Under the pieces are notes generated by a model. That model did not search any database and had not been told where the DNA came from. It saw only the letters and a program-made list of their open reading frames with translations. The translations under genes and the position numbers were made by a program. From positions 6,262,001 to 6,326,000 of the forward strand of contig VCCP01000003.1 in assembly GCA_005765155.1 (NCBI GenBank): 64,000 bases of DNA, given 5' to 3'. Origin of the DNA: Zelopaecilomyces penicillatus. Taxonomy: Eukaryota; Ascomycota; Sordariomycetes; Hypocreales; Pseudodiploosporaceae. This document shows positions 9,901 through 23,879 of this stretch, piece by piece (within the stretch, counting starts at the first letter, position 1; every line of letters begins with the position of its first letter).

Positions 9901-12900
9901 AGCTCTGCCAAGAACCCCCAATCGTCACATTGGAGGCCCAGCCTGGTGACCTGTCTATCTATCGTTTTGCATGCGGTGGCTCAAACTGCTTGTTGAGGAG
10001 TACTGATACTAATAAGAAAAGCCCCACGATGCCAATGCGGTATCACATCCCAATACTCCCATAACTCCGCCACAGTCAGGAGGCCCGCCTTCCAAGCATC
10101 TTGTCTAACCTACGAGCGCCGATTTATCCCTCTTGGCAGCGGGAACAGGATGCCGCAATAGGTTGCCAAGGCTTGCCCTGTCGCTCGTAATGCCGTGGAA
10201 ATATTTGGTCATGGGCTGCAGATGGGCTGCAAACAGCTAATAAATATCAAGAGTCAACATCAACTGCCGGCCAGAAATGCTGTTGGTTGCGGCACATGCC
10301 AGAACGGGTATCGATCTAGCATTTCGAGATGATATGTATTCGTTTCAAGGAAAAGGCAGCTCTTGAACATATTGTATAGCTCTCAATTCATGCAACCCGC
10401 CAAACCCATTATAGAACTCTTGGCTCATCACTCTCCAACGTACCCCAGACATGCAGTACTACCTTACCTTTTGATAATTTTGATAAGGTAGATGTATATC
10501 TTGCCGTGTACAGGGACTGTTCACAGACAACAAGAGCCCGAGCGAGTTCCGCGCAAACTCTTGTCCGCCTCCCACACTTCCCACCTTTCCGTCTTGGCAC
10601 AGTCTTGGCATTGCAGCTGACGCGTTCCTCCTTTGGTTCTGGAGGCGCCTTCGTCTTTTCCTGCTGGGCCTGTTCTGGAATGCTTGGCTTGGCTAGCTCT
10701 TGGCGTGCTGCGCTCGTCCTCTACTAAATGAAACACAATGCAGGAATGGCACCGTTCACGTCATCGCCGCGGGCCTAGGGTCATTTATATGCTACCTAAA
10801 AATAGGAAATTATGGATAATAAATACAGATGGCAAGTAACTAAGTTGAAGTAATTCAAGGTAGTGTAGTTGATGGTTCTTCTAAAGAGTCAACAAATACA
10901 GGTGACAGCGGTGGAAGCGTTTCTCATCAACTTGTGTGTTGCTAAACTAACATCGCTAGGTGCCTGGCTACATCGAATGTTCACAACTGAGGAATGGGAT
11001 TGCCATGTGTATTGTTTGAGAATACGATTTCGTATGTAAATGAATCAAGTATGCTTGTAAAACCTTCCACAAAAGTAAAGTTGATGCTAGAGAGCTATAC
11101 TAGACGTATCATTCGATTTTCCAAAGTTGCTAAAAGCTCTAGGGTAGTTTCACGTTGGAAAACTGGCAGCCAAGACACTCTCTTGTTACTAAACCACAAA
11201 ATATCTGATCCAGATGCTTTCTGTAGATAACAACAAGTAGAACCTATCGATGGGGAGTTTTTAAAATGATGACCTTGGCGTGGGTGATGAACATTCAAAA
11301 TATACATGTTAACATGGAAAAGGCTGGCAAAACTTCCATCACTGATGCGACCACATTCAACGGTCCACAATGATCCAGCTTTGGCTGATTGATAATGGCA
11401 AAGAAATCTATTGTTCAAGACGATAAAATACAAATAGCCACAATTCTTGATGAGCTAAGGAAAGCTCGTTGTGGGTAGGTCTCAAAACATCGCTCTCAGT
11501 ATAATGACGGAAGACATGACATTTTTTTTGGTTATATTTGTAGCATAATGGAGGAAATATAGGATGTCTTCAAAAGAAGACAGACAGAGAACTACTCGTT
11601 CTTCACGGGTTTGGGAATACTGTCAATATTGAACTGCTAGGGTTAGGTTGGAGAAATACCTACCACTATTACGGACTTTAATTTAAAAATTAATAGACTT
11701 GACATTAGAGAAATGGGCAATGATAATAATGAGACAAAATGAATAGAATAACAGTAGTAAGTGATGAGTCACTTCAACGTCCCAATGTGGGAAACCAGCC
11801 ATTAGTCACAGCACACGAGACAGACTTGAGGCGCTTTTGCCAGCTGATGAGAACAGGAGTTAAACAATCCACAACCTATTCACTAAGTGTTTCATGCCTA
11901 TCTTGCAGAAACATGTTGTACACGTTTATCATGTGTGGTGCGATGATAATTTGCAGGAGTCACAAACATGAGTTGCGAATATGCCAGCAACATCAAACTT
12001 TGGCGACACTTGCGTTGATGGAAACAGCGCTTCGGTTCTTGAGCTACTTAGTTACAAACTCTACATGCATTATATTCTCTGTGATGCCCAATTCCAATAA
12101 TCCGCTATAAGTCAAGCATAGAGACTTCGGAATATGAAGCCATTCCATAATCAGAACAGAATATGTGCGAGGGCACAACATATGGACTTGAGGGATGCAC
12201 AGAGATGTCTTTGTTGTCAATATTTGAACAACTCCAGATGGAGGAACGAGACGAGTCAAAGTGGTACCAGAAAGAGGTTTTTATGCTTTACTTTTGTACG
12301 CTCTCAATTAAGCATAAATTCTTGGACGGCTGACTTCATTCTATGAGCCTTGAAACCTCTCACTTCAGCATCTATTTGATCTGTTAGCCCCGATCAAGGA
12401 ATTACCGAGTAGTTCATGTATACCAGTGACTTTCAGCTCACGGATAGTGTTATATGTATTCGGTATAGTTATTTTTATATTATGCTACACATGTGTCAAA
12501 CCACGACCATGTAGATGGCGGCATTCAACTGTACAAGTAACGTGAGATGAATTTGCTATAGACTACTCACTATTACAATCACCTCACACCCTTGACCATT
12601 AATTACCTCATGAAGCAATGGGAACCGTGCTCTCTGGAGCTGTGTGACACACACACTTCCGTGCTGAAACGCATACCCGTCGATCACTGATTTCGTTTAG
12701 CCTCAGCAGCACGACTCATTAATAAAACACAAGTCAATTGAGACCAAAACGTAAAGTGGCTTGACTGAAATGCAATGAGATGCATCTTGTTGAGGAAAGC
12801 AATATGAGCAAATGCAGTGCAACTGGAAAACCTCTAAAGGAGATAAAGCAGGTCACTGTGACTCTACAAAGGGTTACAAGAAGTCTAGGCCCTGCGTCAA

Positions 12901-13900
12901 TAATTGTATGATCCCAGCATCCGACGCTGGATGTACTCTTTACTAGACAGGTCAAAGGACTCAAAATTTGGACAACTAAAACTTGGTACAACCTGCCCGC
13001 GTCCTTCTTGGAGAAATCCTGCACAAAATTGAGTAGCTAAAAATCACAGATTGCAATGTATTTCTTGTGTTGACGGAGAGCCATTTGCATGATGAGCAGT
13101 AGCAGGAACAGTTATTGTGGGACATGTCTATCTCAGTGATACATAAGAAGGGATGCCCAAAATTCGTTTCAGAGAGAGACTTATTAGGAACATTGTTTTG
13201 TTTTGTGACGTTGTTGGAAAATAAAATGGCTCTGCGGCGACTAACGACTCTGGTTTGCTATTTACATTGCATCTGTATAAGCATGCCGGGGTGTTTAGGG
13301 TTACAAGTCGACGATATCGCCAATGTTTCTCAAGATAGCAAACGCAAATGGATAGCACTTCATAGTTTTATTACTGTGGATCTCAAATCCAGGCACTTTT
13401 ATACCTAAGCCTTGCCAGTGGTAAAATATGCAAGGTGTTGAAAAGACCAAACTGTACCAACTTCTTTGACACAGGAGAGTTGGATCCAAAGTAGACGCAT
13501 TATATAAGAACTGATTAGTCCCTTTACTATTCGATGTTTAAAGCATGACTCGAATGTATTGTATACAATTCAATTACCATCCCATTTGGGCCTAGACAGA
13601 CGCCATCTCACTTCCTTAAACCTTTGTCCGCCCTGTGCTTTTGCTCACACTAATATCAACAAGTATTTAGTCTCTATACCTGCATTCTCTCGCGCATGCA
13701 AGTCATAGCTGTTTTCCGGAAACAAAACAAAAAAACCACACCATTTAACTAATAGAAGACTAACTAACAAGAAAGCCGCAGGCAGGGAGAACTTAGTTAG
13801 GACGCCGTACTAACGGGCGGCAAGTCATCATCTGTCTCTCCCACACGGGGGCTAAGGGAAAGAGATTTCGCGCGAACTAACATGACTGCCCTCTTTAAGA
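9901..13900. other. AT-rich gene-free block, possibly with decayed coding sequence
   Basis: No intact gene. Base composition looks clearly more AT-rich than the DNA after 13.9 kb. On the minus strand, several short open stretches between about 13.5 and 11.1 kb have protein-like composition but are broken by stops (TGA, TAG) and frame changes, for example 11095-11433, 12044-12259 and 12734-13024. C-to-T decay (RIP) of one or more old genes would give this picture. I could not name a family and do not reconstruct one. Confidence 0.3.
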
Positions 13901-16837
13901 TTTGCATCTCGCTGCCTTCATACGGTCAAGAGCAGTGTTCTCGGGCCGCTCGGCTGAAATAAAGTTGGGAAATATATCCCATCCCCGCCGAATCCCACGC
14001 CAAAAGAGCCCGCTATAAGCCGCCACTCCAAAAGAAAGTTTTGTTGTTTGGAACATCTCCGGAACCAATCTAGCCACGTCAAACGGAAAAACAAAACCAT
14101 TAAAACTGCCGGGCCAGTAACATGGTAGTTTTGTTTCCCTTTTATTCTTCCAAAGGAGAAAAAAAACCAAGCAGTCTTATTGGTTCGATCGCAAAACTTG
14201 ATCCCATCGGTAGTCGGAGTCGGCGCTGACGAGATTTTCCCACCCGTGTTATAACGGTTTATGAGACTTTGATACGACGTTCTAGACTAGCACACACACC
14301 CCCCCCTCCCTGGGAGGTAAAGCAAAAGGCTGGGTTCGAAAAGAGCCGATATTCAGCTTTTAGGTAGAATCACATGAACACACCCCAGTCCACGGCTCTA
14401 TTTCTAGATTCGGATACTGCCACACCTAGCAAATGAGATCTCAGTCCATTACGCTCCCCCTCCCTCTCGCTCGGCCGAGAGAAATGTGCCGAAAGTCGCG
14501 TCGGTTAATTATACAAAGGAATTCTCCTCTCCTAAGAACTCAATCCAAAGCCCGCATCGATATCCATGCCCCATTCTGGGACATCTCAGATAGCGATTTA
14601 ATGAATGAAGGCCTCTACAGCGCTTGACACTAGCCATCGCAGACACCCCACGGACAAGGGCCGGGACATGAAAGGAAGCTCACTTTTGGATGTTACGTAC
14701 GGAGTACTTTATTTATGTATTTAGCAATGTATACTCCTGTTTGATACATTCGCTCACGCTGAGAGGGGGAGAGCGAATAGAGCGAAGAGAAGATGAGAAA
14801 GGGGTGCTCTCTTTCGTATCAATCACCCCGTCTCGGCCTCACATCTAGATCCGTCCAACCTTCCGATCAGCAAATCCACAATCCTGGAAGGGATGGCGAA
14901 AGGTGTCGGCACCCCCACACGATGGACCGGTTTCACTAGGGCTGGCTAGCTAGACGAATCTCCTTGCCATGTCCGAAACACATCCCCCAGCCCTATCGGC
15001 TTGGAGCGGACGGGGCCAGCGTAACGGGGTCACTAATTACCCTTGCTGTCTCACTCAAGCTCTCTCACACAAAACCCTTCTCCCGTGGAAGCATCTACAC
15101 CTACTATGTACATATGATGATGGTCAATACCCTAACCCGTCTGACGGCATCATGGCGGCATCGTTTGTTGCCCAGAGACACTCGGCATATATGGATGCCG
15201 CCTCTTGGCAAGGCGACGGGATAAACTAATATGCTTGCGTATTTCTGTTGCTGAGCGGGATCAGTGTCGGCAGTTTTCACTGTGAGTTTAATTCATGTTT
15301 TACTTTATTTGCCCCCTCTCGTCCGGTGGGATATCCCGACCCGAGAAAACTCGTGATGACGTGAGGCTTGCTTTGCTTACCCCCTCTAAGTCATGCACAC
15401 CATATACAGTTAGTTACGGGTGCCCCAACATGTTCATACATACAGCTTATAATGCAGTTGTGCGGAGTACTCGAAAGCTCTCCAATTCTGGCACCCCACA
15501 ACCGCCCCTTGGTCAGATGATGAATGAAGCGGCCTTGTACAATATACTGTAGGCATTCATGCTCCATAAACCAGGCAGCATTATTATTTAGGAGTAATTA
15601 GCTGTTTTGCTACTATTGTCGCGGGCCATCACTGGAACATGCTATGTGGCGGTGATTAGTCTGGCTGGGTTTCTGCAAAGAGACGACTTGGGACCTCGGC
15701 GACCCCGTCCCTTGACCTCGTCGAGGCAGGAATGCCACATGTAATAAAGTCGACGTGGGTTTTTTGAAACTTTGCCAGGGGAAAAGAAAAGAAAAAAGGT
15801 GCCTCCGTTGTTATACACCCCTCAAACGTACTTTGAAGCATCCAAGACGGAACAGGCAGACGAAGCTAAGAGAATAGTAAGGTTGCGCACTTTGGCTCTA
15901 TTTCAGGACGAACGAAATACGACACGCCCCTATAAACACGATGTCCCTGTTGCCCAAACCAGTTAATCTGCTAATCGTTGTTAAGCCCACTAGGTAGTAG
16001 GCAAATACAATTGAGTATTCCTTGTGCTAGCATCGTATTGTCTTGATATCCATCTCGGATGGCCCGGGACATGCCTGTTGTCAATCTCGAAAATGATGGC
16101 GTAGTTTGCACTCTCGTATCACCCTCCAATGTGATTGCAATGAAGCATATAGTACACCTCTTACTTCCGAGATCATCAGCGTGTACTTGTCTAGCATAAT
16201 TAAAAACATGATTGTCTATAAGCACTTGAGACCGGAAACTGCACGGAGACACTTGGATGAGGGGTTCACAGCGGGTAGGTAGTGCTGATGGCCTGAAATG
16301 GAAATAGCAAAATACGATGGCTCCCGTATTATACATTCAAACAACAAAACCAACATACTTTGGACATATAACAGGCCAAGCGGGTCATGTCGCGCGATGG
16401 GGTTCGACGCTGCATGTCAGCGCCAGGCCATTTTGATGGATTTGTATAGAGTAGTATCAGCCACATACAAACCGGATACATCATCCTAGAGCTGGTCCTA
16501 CACTCGGTACAGTTTCTGCATAGCTTGGACCTGTTAGACGACACCCCTCTGTTCATAAGCGATGGAATGTGAAGACTACCCACATCGTTCACTCCTCCAT
16601 GTCTAGTATCGCCATGGATAGGTACGTGCAGTATTCCCACCAAAGCAAAGGAGACCATGCTCTGCATTATATCAAGAACTACCTACCCCCAATTTGATTG
16701 TGCTGACATAGCTCACCTTCTCATGCAGAGCCCTGATGGTTATCGATAAAGCCATTATGCGAGCTCATTTCGTCTAATATTCCCCTCCACATACTGGGTT
16801 CATGGCCTCGTAGTGCTTATGGCCTATGGTCTAAGCT

Positions 16838-16873
16838 GGGGGGGAGCGGGGGGGAGCGGGGGGGAGCGGGGGG
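16838..16873. repeat. G-rich 10-bp minisatellite
   Basis: Three units of GGGGGGGAGC in tandem, followed by a partial unit. G-rich on the plus strand and able in principle to form a G-quadruplex. Confidence 0.9.
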
Positions 16874-18348
16874 ACATATGTACGCATTACACCTACAGCT
16901 CGCCGTTTCTAAACCAGGGGTCACAAATGCGACATGGAACTCCTGAAAGAAGTAGTGAGTGAAGGAATGCCTGGTTGTGTCAACTTTGAGTAGCGTGCTG
17001 AAGGACGTCAAACCATTCCGGCATATGGTAAGCAACGGGCTGTGAGAGGAGCATTTACGGGTTGGGTGGAGCACACGGTCAATGTCCGGGTTTGTCGTTC
17101 ATGTACGGATCCGGTTGCAGGTCAGGCGGCGGTCCCGTAAACCGGCTGCGAGTGCCGTTGACGGAGCGCCAATGCTGTCGTCCAAAAGAAGAGGTTGCAT
17201 ACGTAGTAAAGTAGTAATGCAGCTTGAAGTAAGCTAATGATGCAAGAGTGGATGGAATATGGGATTGGAATCCTTCGTCTTTACCCTTTTCTGCTACTCT
17301 CTAGGCTTTCTTGAGATGTAATCCATGATGGGATATGTCCGTGGAAGGGGAAAAAGAGCCAAGCCACTAAGGAACCATGCTTTTGCTCTGTAGAAGTTGG
17401 AACGGTCAGATAACCGTGAATCCTACCTTGCTAGAGAACAACGAGCAGCGCGCTCTCTCTCGCTCCTAGACCCTGCTAGTAACAAGAGCATGGGGTGTGT
17501 GGCATGCCTCGCATAGAGAGACATGGTCCTGATTTGTGGGACTTTTAAACAAAAAAGGCTTGTACCAATTCGAGGTGAAGGAAAGAGAGAAGAAGAAGAA
17601 GAAGCTCGTGGATATGGGGGCTGTTTTACGAAAGCCACGTCCATGATGTCGCCGATTCACACCCCATCGTGTAGTTTAAAAAAAAAAAAGGCTAGAATCT
17701 GCATTGCGTATTGGCCGATTCATTGTGGATTCAACACACCCAAGAAACAGCTGACGTGTAATACCAATACCTACCATCACAGACTGCTGCTCGGCTGTTT
17801 GTGTCTCATCACAGGGTCTGGCCCAATGTCGCAGCCGCCGGGCCTCTTACTACTAATTACCACCCCACGATGCAGCTCATCAGGCTGACCAAGAAAGGTA
17901 TAAAAATAAGAAAATAAAATAGAAAATGAAAAAAAAAAAAAAAAGGTCCTAGTATTGGCTCAGCGTGGGAGTAGGAATCCCGTTCCACAAAGCAATAGGG
18001 CTGTGCAACCGGGGCCATGCGTTCGTTGGTTGCGGATGCGAGAGACGAGATGGATTTGAACCCCATTTTTCACCTCTCACATATTACCATGCGGCCCAAC
18101 CCAACCAACCAACACGCATCCTTCCATGGCCGAACTAGTAGCCGATCCTTAGGGTCTTACTACGTAGGTAGTAGATCCCGTTTCGCGTTTTCTTGTTGTT
18201 AGTCTGTTTGAGAGATCGATCTAATATCTCATTTCCCAATTATAACTTTACGCGGATGCCTAGAATCCTTTCTTGATACATACACCATCCCTTCTAAACC
18301 CACTAAAGTCTACCCTGCCATTCTGGTTTATTTCCGATCCGATATGCG

Positions 18349-18374
18349 GCAGTGCAGTGCAGTGCAATGCAGTA
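18349..18374. repeat. GCAGT pentanucleotide repeat
   Basis: Five imperfect GCAGT units. Confidence 0.85.
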
Positions 18375-19331
18375 CAAATCGCTTGAGGGGGAGGGGGGAA
18401 GCGGAATGAAACGTCGAGACTGGAGCCAAACTCAAAAAGGGAGCATTCCTCATACCGCGCAGTTTGCTCGCATCGCGGGTATTCTCATATGAGATGTGAT
18501 GCTCATGATAGTCCACCAGGCTCGGTGCGCGCTCTTGAACGACATGGGGCAGGGATATACCGTAGCATGTCAGTTACCGGGATATATCAATCAAACCAAG
18601 GCTTTCTCAACTTGGCTTGGCCATCCCATCACAGCATCAAAGTTGTGAGACTAGTGAAAGGGGTGGGCGCGCATCTAAACCCCCCCAGCCTGTTACTTTT
18701 TGGCGCTTACCACCCTTTCTGGCTAGTCTCCTCATGCCTGTCACTTTTGCCGATGCTACAGTTGGCCCCCGTCTTAATACGGAGTAGTGAGAAAAAGGCT
18801 CTAGTTGGGGAAATATTCGAGAAGGATTCTGGAATCCTTCTACTCTGGGCAACTCCGGGCAGGCACCAGGGCTGTTCTTTCCCAAGCACTAACTAACATT
18901 ATTGACTATTACTGTGTGTGTTAACTGTAGAGCCAACCTTGTCTTTAGCTGTTGGTGGCTAATATCTCATGGCAATAAGTAATCAACGGGTGGGTTTGAA
19001 TAAACAAACGTCGACGAAGGATTCGATCCTCCATTTATCCATCCATCCATGCACTGACCAGACATCACTGGCGCACGTTTTTCCCTTCTGCCAAAACGTG
19101 AATGAATGCGCCTGTCGTCATATGCAACTTGGGAATCAACGATATACGACGAACTATGAGCCATCTGTTTCGGGCATTCCTTTGCTCCCCTCCCGAGAAT
19201 CAACGCCGTTTTGGCGCGTCCCATCAGCGATGCGGCCGACCCTACCGCCGCCTATAGATACCGTACCATCGTTCAGCCCTTTGGCGCGGACAACCCATTT
19301 GGCGGCTAGGGGAGGGGGTGAGAAGGGGCGC

Positions 19332-19345
19332 GGGGGGGGGGGGGG
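19332..19345. repeat. Poly-G run, G14, followed by a GT array
   Basis: G14, then about 20 bp later a (GT)9-like stretch to about 19371. Confidence 0.9.
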
Positions 19346-22011
19346 TATGTAAGTGTGTGTGTGTGTGTGTTTTGATTGTATGAGATGGGAGCTCAGCCAG
19401 ATGGGATGGATGTGTGTGTGTGCGTATGGTCCGGCGTCGGAGACAAAGACACGAAGAGGCGAAGAGGGGAGAAAGGAGGACATTTCTTCCATACGCGTAA
19501 CAGGCGTACGATGTACATTCTCATCAAAGCCTTCCTCTCTTCACGTCAAAGTCGCAAGTCTCCACCCGTGCGTTGCTGGTTCAATAGGCTCTGCGTGGGG
19601 TTGGGCTAAAACAAACACACGCAGCCATCCCATCCCATCCCACCCCACCAACTTTAGGAGGCGCCCCGCTGGGCTGAAAGGGTCGTGATCAATCAAAACA
19701 ACCACGCCTAGCAGATGGCTTCCTGGTCCCGGTCATGGTAGCATCAAAGTCGCCTACTTAGCAGACGGGAAGGGTGGCGGCACATGGCTTGCGTGCCCTG
19801 GCCTGGGCACTGAGGGAAGAGATCCATCCTCCACGCCAAAACTACGCAATCGCCCCCCCCCCCTCTCTCTTCCTCTCTGCCCTACTACCTACTAGTAATT
19901 ACCTACTCGAGTGACGGCTATCGTATCAATGGGCAGCTTGGGGCGGCAAAAGTCAAGGGATGAGGATGTGTGTGGCTGCTCTCGCATTCGCAAGGCGTAA
20001 TTACATGGCGCGGCGCTTCCTAGTATGGGGAGTTACAAAGTCAATAGAGTTGGTCACTACGATCATGTTCAAAAAGACACGCGAACCGCGAATGGATGCA
20101 TTTTTCAGGCCACCGGAAGGCCAAGCAAGGGGTCGCGCCGGCGAAACGCTTGGTGCAAACCAGGCATAATAATTACCGGTATCTGTCTACTTACCTAGAC
20201 TTATGAGGTACCCTGTGTACAGATGGATATTCTACTCGGAAACTGGTCGGAAACAAGAGGCCAAGGCTTGTGATTTCACATCTCCGCGGAGCTGGGTGAT
20301 GGCGATCTTGCTGGTCTGGTCCATCATAACGAGTCACTGCAATAGAAAAAAGCCAGACGCATCCGAGGTTTCCCGGGCTCCAACTAGAGCAACATGTCAT
20401 GAATTTCCGTTTTCAATCTCCGTCAAACAATTCCCGCAGAACAATATGAAATAGATTGCAATGTAGAGAAACCATTTCATGACCATCCATCTCCGTGGCT
20501 TTTCTCTACACAATATACCAACCATCCCCTCCCTTGTTCTCCACCTACCCAATCGGGAACCCTGGAGGTGGCAGTGCAAGATGGCTTTTCTCAAGTATAC
20601 CCCAAGTACCGAATACTTTGGAACGCCCTACAGCAATGATGGTTTTTACCAAGGCTTTTTTCTTTCTTTCTCTCGTCCTCTACAACTAACTATATTAACC
20701 CCCGGAGAAATCAAACAAACGCCTCTTCCTGGGTCAGTTGCGATTGGACATGCCGTATAGAAACTAGGCGAGACAGACAGAGACAGCCTTGCGCACTCAC
20801 TCATACTACACACACCTATTACACACACCTAACTGACCAATACATCCACCCATTCATACCTTTTTCTGTCACTTATTAATAAGAGTGTAGCCGTGCTTCT
20901 GAGCAAAACGTACGTTTCGCCCTGCCGATCTCTGAAACACATACATAAAAAAAAGCAGCACCCTCTCTTTGGTGGAACGTTGAACCTTTGCGTGTAGTGT
21001 AGATGGGTCGTTTTTCGGGAAACATCCGACGGAATGTGCCATGTAATAAGCAAGAACAAAAAAAAAAAAAAGAACATGAAAAGGTAAAGTTGCGTACAGA
21101 AAGTATGACAAACATGTGGAAGCGAGTTTTTTTGTGTTACAAACAAGACCCGGTGGCGGATGCAATCTGTTGCAAAAGCCAGTCCTCCCTGCACGAGAGG
21201 CGTTCTTTGACTTTTTGTTCTTGGTTCAAAACATGATGTAATGCCTCCTTGAACCCAGCTGTTCGGGGTCCGTTTCTCCATTGTGGTTGCAAATGTGCTT
21301 GAGGCGGTTGGTGTATCATATCATAACTGAGATCTGAACAACAACCCCCTCTCAGCCCTCCTTTCATCCCCTCCAATAGAAGAGGGGGGGCAATATCAGC
21401 CTTCTTGTTAAAAAAACCCCCCCCCTCCCATCCCATTCATTTCATCATATTTCATCTCTGTAAATTGTATGCGTCATTTTTTTTATTTTCCACTGTTCAA
21501 AAAGAGACAATTTCCTTGAACGCCTCCCCCCCAACTACCGACATTAAGTGGAGGCGAAAAAATGTATTCAACCTTCCCAAAACATCAGCCGTAGGGCAGT
21601 TTGGGGTAGTTTAGGCTAGTCAAGATCTCGCATGAAAGAGACGCAATAATAGCCCCCCCTGTGGATTCTGCGGTACTTTGTTTCTTTTGCCTAGTCCGAC
21701 TGGGCATCTCTCGGGTTTTGTACAAAAACCTGCATTTCATTCTTCCATCGATATTGGCGAAACTGCCATGTATGGGGGGGGTGGAAAGGAGAGGTTGGGG
21801 CCTAAACGCGGCTTGCGCCACTCTTTTGTCTTTCAAGATTCTGACCTGGCTTAGCTGAATAGCAATGCTCCCCCAATGCAAACATCAATAAATCATGCAC
21901 TCTTTTTCATGTAAGTTTACTTGAGTTTTGTATCAAAAACACAAGTATTGATGTGTTTGCTTGCTTCAAACAGGATACAAAGCATGCATCTGCTTGGCAA
22001 GTTGACTAATG

Positions 22012-22031
22012 CCCCCCCCCCCCCCCCCCCC
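22012..22031. repeat. Poly-C run, C20
   Basis: Uninterrupted C20 in noncoding DNA. Confidence 0.95.
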
Positions 22032-22651
22032 TCCTTCTACCTGCTACCCCAGTTTGACAAAAAGTCTTTTATTACAGCGGCATTTTCTCAGCCCTGCGAA
22101 TCACACAAAAAGCCGCCTTCAAGAACTTTTTATCTAATGACATGGGCACTACTATCAATCTTACTATGTATTACTCCGTACGCCGTTGGCGAATATGGCA
22201 AAACGCCGTTGGGGAGTTTTGGTTGAACCCCCCTGCCCCCTTTCCTATGATGATCACTCCAGGACCCAATGGGATCACAAGCAAATATTTACAAGGGGCG
22301 GGAGAGGCGTCGTCCACAAAAGTGCATTGAACAGTACCGTAGGTTTTTACATTTACTCAACGAACTGAAGCAATTTGTGCTGCGACAACTCGTCATGATG
22401 ACGTTTGAGCGTAGGGATGAGCGCCGCGCGCCCAAAGTAGTTACCCGTATGTCTTGTCAACGTTTGTCAGACGGCCTAAGCAACGGGATGATTATTCGTC
22501 TTCTTCGTCGGTGTTATCCGGCTCTCTGGGTCAAAACAGCGTCTTTCATGTGTTTTTTTGTTTTCACTACTTGTGAAGTTGCAAGGTAGGATACCCAAGT
22601 TAGGTATTAGTTGTGCTTTGTTAATGAGCGTGCATGTCAGACCCGCAAACA

Positions 22652-22672
22652 GGGGGGGGGGGGGGGGGGGGG
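22652..22672. repeat. Poly-G run, G21
   Basis: Uninterrupted G21 in noncoding DNA. Confidence 0.95.
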
Positions 22673-23859
22673 CGTCTTTGATCTCACACCCATTGTACCA
22701 AACGAAGAGTCTCAAGTACTATTACTACGTAATCAGCCAAAAAAAAAACACCGAGCCACCTCTGATTTCACGGCACTTTCCGTTGTAATATTGCATAAAG
22801 GCTCCTTGGGTGTAGGAACTCACAGACAACTCCCCAATCCAATCCAACTTCTCCGAGTCAAGAAGGTGCACTTCGTAGATTGGTTAGATTAATCACAGAC
22901 GAAAGCTGAGTATGTCATTATGAAGTACCATAGGCAAACCAGGGCAACGGTGCCAAGCAACGAGCTTTGTTCTTCTTTTCTTTTTTTCCTTTTGTCCCAC
23001 TCATTGCGTCTATTGTCTTTAACGGGCATGCCTACCTACCCAAATCCCTGATTTCCTCCCCTTGACCGTTGCCCAGCTGAATATCCGAAACCCTGTTTTT
23101 TTTTCTTGGTAAATTCTTATAGGTATTAAATGCCAAAAACTTGGCTGTATGTAATAATAACAGCCTTTTATTAACTTATAATAACACACAACTGTGGCAA
23201 ATATGTGCGGTCAGACAACACTAGCATCCACTCATGCGCATTCGCCTTTGGCAAAGGCCTTGTGTCTCAATTACACTTGTGAAGGACACGCAATTCCCTC
23301 CTGAAACCAAGCAATCGGGTATGATGTGTTGGTTTGGGTTGAAACAGATACGCCCATGTTGCGCGTATCTTGTAATAGTACATGAAAACCACACTCTGTA
23401 GTATATTATGTATCATTTCGTACATATACAAAAAGGCTTACGCACTCATCCCCACGTTAACAACACATACCTTGGGTTTTAGAACTGCAAATATAGCCAT
23501 CAAGAGCCACGGCAGTCTCCGGAGACGACGAGCAACGGATGGGGGCCGCGCATCTTGATTACAAAATAGTCACCGCATTTTCTTGGCCCCCCTTCCTCCG
23601 TGTCCCGGTGAGCGGCCCGATCAAGAGAAGGACAAATTTGGCCCCATTCCTCGCTTCAAGGGTGGGGACCGCAATGTTCGCTTGCATGTCCGTCTGATGA
23701 CGGCGGTTGCCGTTCTTCTCCACACCCTCTAGTTACCGGCCGCTTGGGTCCTCATCATACTGGGGCCGAGTCGGAACCGCAAAGGAGCAGTTTTCACTCC
23801 CTGAACTTGCGTAATTACTCCATTTTAATACTCTGTAATAGATACAAGCTCTCCGGACT

Positions 23860-23879
23860 GGGGGGGGGGGGGGGGGGGG
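23860..23879. repeat. Poly-G run, G20
   Basis: Uninterrupted G20 in noncoding DNA. Confidence 0.95.

Noticed and set aside
14325..14360. GGTTCGAA resembling a tRNA T-loop
   Set aside because: No matching acceptor stem, anticodon arm or A box around it. No other tRNA candidate survived inspection.
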